64,000 bases of DNA from NCBI GenBank assembly GCA_965221075.1, contig OZ244865.1, forward strand, positions 2,790,001-2,854,000, given 5' to 3'. Shown here one piece after another: positions 36,881 through 44,600 of the stretch. The position numbers and the translations under genes are program-made. Position 1 is the stretch's first letter. Every line of letters starts with the position of its first letter. Under the pieces are notes generated by a model that did not search any database, was not told where the DNA came from, and saw only the letters and a list, made by a program, of their open reading frames with translations. Origin of the DNA: UBA2970 sp965221075 (GTDB lineage Bacteria > Verrucomicrobiota > Verrucomicrobiia > Limisphaerales > AAA164-E04).

Positions 36881-37420
36881 ATGAGAATGAGACTGTTCGC
36901 AGCGATTCTGGCTCTGGGAACCTCGGCCGCCGACGCCCAGGGAACTCTGACGTTCCTCAACGGCTCTGCTCCGGTTAACTATTGCCCACTTTCCGGACAC
37001 GGGCAGCTCGCAGGCCAGCCGGTTGGCTCCGATTTCACCGCCTATCTCATGATGGATGGAGAGACCGTGGCTGAGACTCCCTTCATCACGAACGCCAACG
37101 GCGACACCGGCATCTTCTTCGGCGGAGTCATCACCCTGGAGGGCATCCCGGGACCGGGACCAGTCAACCTGGAAGTAATGGCCTATAACCCCGACGGCTC
37201 TATCCTCACCAGCTCGGGAATCTCCATCGAACTCGGCAGCTTTATCTACGCCAGCTCGGGAATCTTCTCGCAGCCTCTGGGCGGAGTCGGCACGCCTCCC
37301 TCCACTCCGGCGAATCTGCACATGCCCCAATTCTGCGTGTGGATCCCTGAGCCTTCGCACGCCGCTCTCGCTCTTCTGGGCGGAGCGTCCCTGCTCCTCT
37401 TCCGTCGCCGCAGGATCTGA
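36881..37420 (+). CDS. PEP-CTERM secreted protein, array copy 5
   Basis: 179 residues, the longest copy: signal peptide MRMRLFAAILALGTSAADAQ, variable segment NYCPLSGHGQLAGQPVGSDF, an inserted SSGISIELGSFIYASSGIF block that appears to be an internal duplication of SSGIF, and IPEPSHAALALLGGASLL ending FRRRRI. The basic tail has lost the Lys-Ser ending shared by the others. It is the last unit; the repeat continues as non-coding sequence to about 37570 before host sequence resumes at the tRNA. Confidence 0.86.
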   Translation: MRMRLFAAILALGTSAADAQGTLTFLNGSAPVNYCPLSGHGQLAGQPVGSDFTAYLMMDGETVAETPFITNANGDTGIFFGGVITLEGIPGPGPVNLEVMAYNPDGSILTSSGISIELGSFIYASSGIFSQPLGGVGTPPSTPANLHMPQFCVWIPEPSHAALALLGGASLLLFRRRRI

Positions 37421-37589
37421 CCAGCAGTCCGTCGCCAGCGCGGTCTGCCAGCACACTGTTCTCTATGCGAGAAAGGAGAGGTCGGCTTGGGGATCCCAGC
37501 CTGCCCGGACCGCCCTTTCCAGATTGACCCACGTCAGGGATGGTGGCAGGCTTCCGACACCTGGTTTGGGGGGTCCGCCTTCCCGCTCC

Positions 37590-37664
37590 GGCGCGTTCGT
37601 CTATCGGTTAGGACACGGCCCTCTCAAGGCCGAGAGACGGGTTCGATTCCCGTACGCGCTGCCA
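37590..37664 (+). tRNA. tRNA-Glu (anticodon CTC)
   Basis: Cloverleaf: acceptor GGCGCGT pairs with ACGCGCT, D-arm GTCTATCGGTTAGGAC, anticodon stem GGCC-CTCTCAA-GGCC with anticodon CTC, T-arm ACGGG-TTCGATT-CCCGT, discriminator G and an encoded CCA at 37662-37664. The first acceptor pair is G-T, which is unusual. It lies directly beyond the end of the array. Confidence 0.93.
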
Positions 37665-37771
37665 GTCCCGGCTCCCGCCTGGAAGACCGCGACGCCTGGG
37701 GGATTGACCCCGGAGCGGAGGCGGTGGCACCATCGCTGGCCGCCCCCGGGCGGTCCGGGAGCCTCCGCCGG

Positions 37772-38140
37772 ATGACCCCCTTCCAGATCATCTTCAACCC
37801 CCTGAGCGCCCGGGAGCTGTCCCGCCTGCCCCGGGATCTGCAGCTGGACATCCTGGGCAAGTTCCGGGGCTTCCCCCAGGACATGCGCTCGGCCGACATC
37901 GGCCGCTTCGGCCAGCTGGAGCGCGACGGACGGTCGCTCTACCGGTACCGGCTGGGCGACTACCGGGTCTACTTCGAGCGCAACGAGCTGGGGATCGTGA
38001 TCCACCGCATCCTCAGCCGGAACACGCTAAAGGACTTCCTGTACCGCTCCAGCCTGCCCACCCGGGAGGACCAGCAGCTGGAGAAGGATCCCCGCTTCTG
38101 GGAGCTGATCGAGAGCGGCAGGAGCCAGGAGTCCGGCTAG
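37772..38140 (+). CDS. Orphan RelE/ParE-like toxin-fold protein
   Basis: This 122-residue protein has the RelE-type core: RFGQLERDGRSLYRYRLGDY, RVYFERNELGIVIHRILSRN, the small beta-sheet pattern of ribosome-dependent or gyrase-targeting toxins. The region before MTPFQIIF at 37772 looks non-coding, so I start there. No antitoxin gene is on either side: upstream is the tRNA, downstream a convergent HNH gene. Either the antitoxin is elsewhere or the protein has become a chromosomal housekeeping factor; similar lone genes are seen in this phylum. Its stop codon TAG lies in the palindrome CTAG at 38137-38140, shared with the HNH stop. Confidence 0.75.
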   Translation: MTPFQIIFNPLSARELSRLPRDLQLDILGKFRGFPQDMRSADIGRFGQLERDGRSLYRYRLGDYRVYFERNELGIVIHRILSRNTLKDFLYRSSLPTREDQQLEKDPRFWELIESGRSQESG

Positions 38141-38757
38141 GAGATGTCCCCGCCCAGCTCCACGTTCCAGTAGGCCACGTCGAGGAAGTGGCGCCAGCTG
38201 GCGTGCCCCTTGTGGTCGGCCTGGGCGGCGAAGGGCCGCCACTTGGGCCGGGAGGGCTTGCGGATCAGGCGCATCGAGGCCTCCCCCGGAGTCCGGTTGG
38301 CCTTGCGGGCGTTGCAGGGGATGCAGGAGCAGACGATGTTCTCCCAGCTGGTGGGCCCTCCCCGCTCCCGCGGGATCACGTGGTCGAGGTTGAGGTCCCT
38401 CCGGTCGAACACCCCGCCGCAGTACTGGCACTGGTTCCTGTCCCGCTCGAAGATGTTGAAGCGAGTGAACTTGACCTCCTTGCGTGGGAAGCGGTCGAAC
38501 ATCAGCAGCAGGATCACCTGGGGAACCCCGATGCGGAAGGAGACGGAGCCCACCAGCGGATCCGGCATCCCCTCCTGGGAAAAGTCCCGCCACTGGCAGA
38601 AGTCGAAGGTCTGGAAGCCTCCCTCCGCATCCTGGAAGACCACCTGGGCCCGGCCTTCGAAGAGGAGGGTGAGGGCCCGGCGGGCGGTGCATATGTTCAC
38701 CGCCTGCCACAGGCGGTTGAGGACCAGCACAGGACTCTGCAGGGGAACCGCGGCCAT
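38137..38757 (-). CDS. HNH endonuclease
   Basis: 206 residues. The HNH zinc-finger nuclease is in the second half: CQYCGG (about 108-113), DLNLDHVIPRERGGPTSWEN (His of the LDHV motif) and CIPCNARKANRTP. The first half (SPVLVLNRLWQAVNICTARR, ALTLLFEGRAQVV) is the conserved extension of a broadly distributed bacterial family whose role is unknown, rather than of phage or CRISPR HNH proteins. The ATG at 38757 is preferred to upstream codons by homology. It converges on the RelE-like gene, sharing a CTAG stop. Confidence 0.85.
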   Translation of the reverse strand: MAAVPLQSPVLVLNRLWQAVNICTARRALTLLFEGRAQVVFQDAEGGFQTFDFCQWRDFSQEGMPDPLVGSVSFRIGVPQVILLLMFDRFPRKEVKFTRFNIFERDRNQCQYCGGVFDRRDLNLDHVIPRERGGPTSWENIVCSCIPCNARKANRTPGEASMRLIRKPSRPKWRPFAAQADHKGHASWRHFLDVAYWNVELGGDIS

Positions 38758-38784
38758 CGGGCATCCTATCCGGACGGAGGCCGA

Positions 38785-38814
38785 TCGGTAGCAGGAAGGG
38801 AGGGCCGGAGTCAA
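38785..38814 (-). promoter_or_regulatory. Candidate promoter of the HNH gene
   Basis: On the minus strand TTGACT (38814-38809), 18 bases, then TACCGA (38790-38785). The leader would be about 20 bases. Confidence 0.4.
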
Positions 38815-38951
38815 GCAGCAGCCCTGGATCCTCCATGCCGCCCGGGGGGGGGACCGGATACCCCCCGGCCGTGGATCGCGGGCGGCCAGTCCCGAAACTT
38901 CTCGAACAGCGTGAACTTCCGGCGCTACCCTCCAGGGCACTGGTGCACTCT

Positions 38952-40412
38952 ATGAAGCGATTCGTCCGGCCCCTGCTCCTGGCCGTGATGGCGGCGGCCC
39001 CTCCGGCGGCCCTCGCCACGGGTGAGGGAGAGGCCTATGTGGAAATCTACGGCCTGATACTGGAAGGAAAGGACAAGCAGGACGCGGGGATGCGGGACGA
39101 GGCCGTCGAGGCCTGGGAGGAGGCCCGCCGGAAGCTGCTCGCCTTCCGCGGCAGGTTCCCCTCCTGGAATCCCGAGGTGATCGGCTTCCGGCTCCGCTAC
39201 CTAGACGAAAGGCTTCCGGAGCGGCCCGCCCGGATGGCGGAGGCCGGTCCGCAAATGGCTCCCGCTCAGCTGCCGGTCCAGGAGCCGGACGCGGAGATCC
39301 TGCAAGGGCAGCTGACCGCCAGCGGCGAGCAGATCCGGCAGCTGATCGCCGACAACCAGCTCCTTGTGGCCAAGCTGAGGGAGGCGCTCTCGGCCCGGCC
39401 CGCCGACATCGATCCGGCCGAGGTGCGCAAGGCGGAGTCCCGGATCCGGGACCTCGAGAAGCAGCAGTCCCTCCTGGAGTGGCGGCTGGAATCGGAAGGG
39501 GACCGGTCCCGGCCCGGCGCCGGGACCGGGGAGGCGGCCGCCGACCGGATCCTGAGGCTCGAGGAGGAGAACTCCGAGCTCAAGCGGCAGCTGGACGAGG
39601 CCGGAAGCCGCGCTGGGAAGCTGGAGAGGGAGAACAGCCAGCTGCGCCGCAGGCAGGAGCAGGACGGGGGGGGAAGGCGCGGCTTCTTCTCGCTGGGGCG
39701 TCGCGAATCCCGCCAGCTGCGGGATCTCAAGGCCAGGCTGGCGGTCTTCGAAGCGGAGAAGGTTCCCTGGGACGAGGACGAGCTGGCCCTGGTGCGGACC
39801 ATGGAGGAGAGCCCCGCCTCGCCCGCGCCGGCTCCCCGGAGCGCCCAGCCCCTCCCGCTCCGGTCGCAGCAGCAGGAGGACCAGGCACGTGGCGCCTTCG
39901 GGGAAGGCGACCTGGAGAGGGCTTCCGGCCTCTGCCGGGAAATCCTGGAGGAGCACCCCGGCCATGTCCCCGTCCTGCTCCTCCTGGCCCGGATCCGGAT
40001 CCAGCAGGAGCAGCTACAGGAGGCCGGCGTCCTGCTGGAGCGGGCCCAGGAAGCCGGTCCGGAGTCGGCCGAGGCAATCTACCTGGGCGGCATGCTCCGC
40101 TTCCACCAGAAGAAGCTGGACGAGGCGATCTCCTGGCTGTCCCGGGCCATCGCCCTCGACCCCTCGGACGCCGCCTGCCAGAACCTTCTGGGAATGGCGC
40201 TCACCGAGGCGGGGCACGCCGAAGCGGCCGAGACGGCGCTGCGCAAGGCCATCCGCCTGCAGCCGGACTTCGCCGAGGCTCACGCCAACCTGGCCATCGT
40301 CTACGCGGCCCAGGATCCGCCCTACGCCCAGCTGGCCCAGTTCCACTACCAGAAGGCGATCCAGGCGGGACACGCCGCGGTGCCCCAGCTGGAGCGGATG
40401 CTGGGGGAGTGA
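38952..40412 (+). CDS. Exported coiled-coil and TPR protein
   Basis: 486 residues. A signal peptide (MKRFVRPLLLAVMAAAPPAA) is followed by a short helical domain, a long coiled coil (about residues 110-260; heptad-rich LEEENSELKRQLDEAGSRAG), a proline-rich linker, and at least four tetratricopeptide repeats (about 310-480), for example LSRAIALDPSDAACQNLLGM and LRKAIRLQPDFAEAHANLAI. It is probably a periplasmic scaffold. Function unknown. The ATG at 38952 is used because the signal sequence begins there. It heads a tightly spaced plus-strand cluster, overlapping the next gene as GTGA. Confidence 0.82.
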   Translation: MKRFVRPLLLAVMAAAPPAALATGEGEAYVEIYGLILEGKDKQDAGMRDEAVEAWEEARRKLLAFRGRFPSWNPEVIGFRLRYLDERLPERPARMAEAGPQMAPAQLPVQEPDAEILQGQLTASGEQIRQLIADNQLLVAKLREALSARPADIDPAEVRKAESRIRDLEKQQSLLEWRLESEGDRSRPGAGTGEAAADRILRLEEENSELKRQLDEAGSRAGKLERENSQLRRRQEQDGGGRRGFFSLGRRESRQLRDLKARLAVFEAEKVPWDEDELALVRTMEESPASPAPAPRSAQPLPLRSQQQEDQARGAFGEGDLERASGLCREILEEHPGHVPVLLLLARIRIQQEQLQEAGVLLERAQEAGPESAEAIYLGGMLRFHQKKLDEAISWLSRAIALDPSDAACQNLLGMALTEAGHAEAAETALRKAIRLQPDFAEAHANLAIVYAAQDPPYAQLAQFHYQKAIQAGHAAVPQLERMLGE

Positions 40413-40855
40413 GACGCGCCGCCGCAGAGCAGGCCCTGGCCTGGATCGAGGTGCGCACCGGCCGGGGGCGCGGCCTCTACGAGATCACCTCCCAGGTGGC
40501 GGCCTGCGTCGGCGAGCACCGACTGAGGACCGGGCTGCTCTCCCTGCACGTCATGCACACCTCCGCCTCCCTGCTGGTCCAGGAGAACGCGGATCCCGGG
40601 GTGCAGCGGGATCTGGAGCGCTTCTTCGGCGAGCTCTGTCCCGACGGCCATCCCCTCTTCGAGCATGTGCAGGAAGGACCCGACGACATGCCCGCCCATG
40701 CAAGGAGCGCTCTAACCCAGAGCAGCCTGGCCCTGCCGGTGCGCCGCGGCTCCCCCGATCTGGGGCAGTGGCAGGGCATCTACCTGTGGGAGCACCGAAG
40801 CCGCCCCCACCAGCGCCGCATCTCCCTCCACCTGCTGGGGGAGTTCGACTCGTGA
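40409..40855 (+). CDS. YjbQ family protein (UPF0047)
   Basis: 148 residues with the family signature GLLSLHVMHTSASLLVQENA and DPGVQRDLERFFGELCPDGH, then the H-x-x-x-D region EGPDDMPAHARSAL and QGIYLWEHRSRPHQRRISLH. The conserved His and Cys cluster around a metal-like site. Some members act as thiamine-phosphate synthases, but the main role is unclear. It begins at a GTG that overlaps the TPR gene's stop. Confidence 0.88.
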   Translation: MRRAAAEQALAWIEVRTGRGRGLYEITSQVAACVGEHRLRTGLLSLHVMHTSASLLVQENADPGVQRDLERFFGELCPDGHPLFEHVQEGPDDMPAHARSALTQSSLALPVRRGSPDLGQWQGIYLWEHRSRPHQRRISLHLLGEFDS

Positions 40856-40867
40856 GCGCCGCCGCTG

Positions 40868-41605
40868 GTGCTCGCCGTGGACCTCAGCTTCGGAGATCCC
40901 CTGCAGGAGCTGGCCTGCGACGAGGTCCTGCTTGAGCTCTCCGAGGAAGGCGGCCTGCCCCCCCTGCTCCGCTTCTGGGAGCCGGACCGGGCCTTCGCGG
41001 TCCTGGGATGCGGCAGCCGGCCCGGGAGGGAGCTCGACGGGCAGGCCTGCCGACAGGGAGGCCTGCCCGTCTTCCGCCGGGCCTCGGGGGGCGGGACCGT
41101 GCTCCAGGCTCCGGGATGCCTCAACTACGCCCTGGTGCTTCCCCTCGAAGACCGGCCGGAATGGGCCACGGCGCAGGCGGCCAACCGCAGCATCATGAAG
41201 CGGCACCAGGAGGCCCTGGGCAGGCTGCTGGACGGGGAGGTCCGGATCCAGGGGCTGACCGACCTGACCCTCCGGGGACGCAAGTTCAGCGGCAACGCCC
41301 AGCGGCGCAGGCGCTCCGCCCTTCTCTTCCACGGCACCTTCCTCTACCAAATGGACCTCCGCCTCATGGACCGGTTCCTCTCCCATCCCCCCAGGGCGCC
41401 CGAGTACCGCTCCGGCCGGCCCCACTCCCGCTTCACCTGCAACCTCCCCCTCTCTCCGCAGGCGGTCAGGACCGCGATCGGGAGGGCCTGGAGCGCCGGA
41501 GGATCCCTCTCCGTCCCGGAGCTGGCCTCCCGTGTCCGGTCCCTGGCCCGGAGGAAGCGGGAGGATCCCCGCTGGCATCCCCGGGATCCGGGCTCCGAGG
41601 CATGA
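40868..41605 (+). CDS. Lipoate-protein ligase A-like protein
   Basis: 245 residues of the biotin/lipoate ligase fold. Visible motifs: RRASGGGTVLQAPGCLNYAL (lipoyl-binding RRxSGGGTVxxxxG), then LTLRGRKFSGNAQRRRRSAL, where the Lys of KFSGNAQ is the catalytic lysine of LplA-type enzymes, and LFHGTFLY. The normal His after GGGTV (GGGTVYHD in LplA) is Gln here, and the chain lacks the C-terminal accessory domain, as in LplA2/LipL-type proteins. It starts at a GTG (40868) 12 bp after YjbQ and overlaps the giant CotH gene as ATGA. Confidence 0.82.
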   Translation: MLAVDLSFGDPLQELACDEVLLELSEEGGLPPLLRFWEPDRAFAVLGCGSRPGRELDGQACRQGGLPVFRRASGGGTVLQAPGCLNYALVLPLEDRPEWATAQAANRSIMKRHQEALGRLLDGEVRIQGLTDLTLRGRKFSGNAQRRRRSALLFHGTFLYQMDLRLMDRFLSHPPRAPEYRSGRPHSRFTCNLPLSPQAVRTAIGRAWSAGGSLSVPELASRVRSLARRKREDPRWHPRDPGSEA

Positions 41606-44600
41606 GGATCCCTCCCCTGCTCTGGCCCTTCCTGGCGCTGGCCCCCTTGCTGGCGGAGGGCGCCGGACCGGTGATCAGCGAGCTGCTGGCCGACAACCAG
41701 GGACGGGGGCGCGACGACTTCGGAGAGCGCAGCGACTGGATCGAGATCCACAATCTCGGCGGCGAGGCCCTGGATCTGGAGGGCTGGGCCCTCACCGACG
41801 ATCCGGAGCTTCCGCGCAAGTGGGTGTTCCCCACGGCCGCCATCGGGGCCGGAGGCTACCGCGTGGTCTTCGCCTCGGGACGGGACCGGCGGCAGGAGGG
41901 AGCCCCCCTGCACGCCGGCTTCCGGCTCAGCAGCGAAGGCGAGTACCTGGCTCTGACGCGCCCCGACGGCACCCTGGCCGACGAGATCGTTTTCCCTCCG
42001 CAGAGCCCCGACATCTCCTTCGGCCTCTCCGACCCCGGATCCTGGCAGACCCCGCTCCTGGGGCCCGGCTCGCTCGTCCAGGCCCGGGTCCCCGAGGACG
42101 GCGAGGACCACCTGCTCTGGCGGCAGGACGGATACCAGCCCCAGGACTGGATCGAGGGAGCCCTCCCGGCCAGCTTCGGCTACCGCATCGGCGGCTCCGG
42201 GCTGGATCTCTCCCCGATGCGGAGGCGGAACGCCAGCGTCTACCTGCGCATCCCCTTCCAGCTGCCCCGCGACACGCCTCCGGAGACCCTGCTGCTCAGG
42301 CTTCGCTACGAGGACGGATTCGTCGCCTGGCTCAACGGCCTGGAGATCCTGCGGAACAACGCCCCCTCAGCCCTGGCCTGGGACTCCAGCGCGACCAGGT
42401 CCCGCCCGGACGACGACGCCCTGGCTCCCGCCGACTTCCCCCTCTCCAGCGCGGCGGCCGCACGGCTGCGGCCCGGCTCAAACGTACTGGCGGTCCAGGG
42501 ACTCAACCGGACCGCATCGGACTCGGACTTCCTCTTCGGGGCGGAGCTCCTGGCCGGCTGGCCCGGAGAGGAGGATCCGGGCAGCTACCACCTCCTGCCC
42601 ACTCCGGGCAGGCCGAACGAGGAGGGACTGCCGGGAGTCCTTCCGGCCCCGCTCTTCTCCCAGCCGGGCGGGCTCTTCTCCGGATCCCTCTCCCTGGAGC
42701 TGTCGCTCCCCCCCGGCGCTCCCGAGGGCGCCTCGATCCGCCTGACCCGGGACGGGAGCCTTCCCACCGGGCAGTCGGAGGAGTACCTCGGCGCCATCCG
42801 GATCCAGGAGTCGGTCCTCGTCAACGCCCGGATCTTCGCTCCCGACGGGCGCTCCAGCCCCCCGGCCGGGGAGACCTACCTTCAGATCCACCCGGACCTG
42901 GAGGACTTCCGCTCCGAGCTGCCGCTGGTGGTGCTGGAGAACTTCCGGGGCGGACGCCCCCCCCAGAACCAGTTCCAGCCGGGAGCGATGGCGGTCCTGG
43001 CTCCGGGGCCCGACGGCCTGGCCTCGCTTCCGGGACGGCTCGACACCCTGGCCCGGGCGGGACTCAAGGTGCGGGGCTCCAGCACCGCGGGCCGCCCCAA
43101 GCCCTCCCTCTCGATCGAGGCCCGGGACCTGTGGGGCGAGGACCGGGGCATCGCCCCGCTGGGGCTTCCCCGGGAGGCCGACTGGGTGCTCTGGGGGCCC
43201 TACAACTTCGATCTCACCCTGATGCACAACCCCCTGGTCTACGAGCTGAGCCGCCGGGTGGGCCGCTACGCCTCGCGCACCCGCTTCGTCGAGGTGTTCC
43301 TCAACACCGGAGGCGGGCCGGTGAGCGCCGCCGACTACCACGGAGTCTACGCCCTGATCGAGAAGATCGACCGGGACGAGGACCGGGTGCCCCTCTCCCC
43401 CCTCTTCCCGGAGCACGACCGGATGCCCCAGGTGTCGGGCGGCTACATGGTGAAGATCGACCGGGCCGACCCCGGAGACACGGGCTTCCAGGCCGGAGGG
43501 CAGACCCTGCGCTACGTCTATCCCAAGGAGACCGAGATCGAGGCGCCGGAGCGGGATCCCCAGAGGCAGTTCCTGCGCAGCTTCTTCGGCGACATGGCCT
43601 CGGCCCTAAACGGCAGCGGCTTCCGGGACCCCGGCGCCGGCTACGCCGCCTACATCGACGTGGAGGCGGCCATCGACCACCACCTCCTCAACCTGGTGGC
43701 CTTCAACGTCGACGCCTTCCGGCTGAGCACCTACATGCACCTGCCCCGCCAGGGGAAGCTGACCTTCGGCCCGGTCTGGGACTTCGACCGCGCCCTGGGC
43801 TCCACCGACGGGCGGGACGCCAACCCCAGCTCCTGGAGCGGAGGGGGGGGCACCGACTTCTACAACTACACCTGGTGGAACCGGATGTTCCAGGACTCCC
43901 GCTTTCTCCAGCGGTACATCGACAGGTTCCAGCAGCTGCGGCGCAGCTCCTTCTCCACCCGGTCGATCGAAGGGATCGCCGACGAGATGGCCGACCTGCT
44001 GCGGCAGGCCTCGGCACGCGACCTGCAGCGCTGGGGCCAGCGGCCGCGCCGTCTCTACGGAGGCACCTGGGAGAGCGAGGTGGAGCACATGAAGACCTGG
44101 CTGAGGCGCCGCATCGCCTTCCTGGAGCGCCAGTTCGTCTCGCCCCCGGTCATGGGCCCGGATCCTTCCGGCGCCCTCCTGGCGATGGCCTCCCCCGACG
44201 GGGGGGAGATCTGGTACACCGCCGACGGAACCGATCCCCTCTCCCCCAACGGGCGTCCCGTCGCCAACGCCGAGCTCTACGCCGGCCCGATCCCCCTTTC
44301 CGGGACCGGCGGGCCTGTCGTGGCCCGCGTCTACCAGCGCGCTCACCGCTACACCAGCAGCAGCCGGAGCCCTCCCCGGATCAGCTACTGGTCGGGACCG
44401 GCCTCCTACGGCGGCGCCCGCTCCGCCCTGCCGCCTCGGCCCGGGGATCTGGCCCTGGGAGAGCTGCACCACCGACCTCTGCCCCCCAGCACCGCCGAGC
44501 GCAGGGCCAGCCGGCACTACACCCAGTACCGGTTCCAGTACCTGGAGCTCTACAACGCCTCCCGTGCCCCGCTGGACCTGGCCGGCGTGCGCGTCGAGGG

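Larger units (their letters stand above)
33641..37570 (+). repeat. Tandem repeat array, period about 922-942 bp
   Basis: Equivalent ATG codons lie at 33155, 34097, 35031, 35959 and 36881, so the steps are 942, 934, 928 and 922 bp. Each unit contains a terminator, a linker with TTGCCC-like and GTGGCAGGATCCC blocks, a relic of the 206-residue gene and a PEP-CTERM gene. A partial sixth linker (CCAGATTGACCCACG...GTGGCAGG) ends at about 37550. Confidence 0.88.

Noticed and set aside
32494..37570. The array as a CRISPR locus or integron cassette array
   Set aside because: Repeats are about 930 bp, contain full genes and terminators, and there are no short repeats with unique spacers, no attC-like folds and no integrase.
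38137..38757. HNH gene as a CRISPR effector or homing endonuclease
   Set aside because: There is no RuvC domain, repeat array or intron boundary nearby; the protein matches a conserved chromosomal HNH family.
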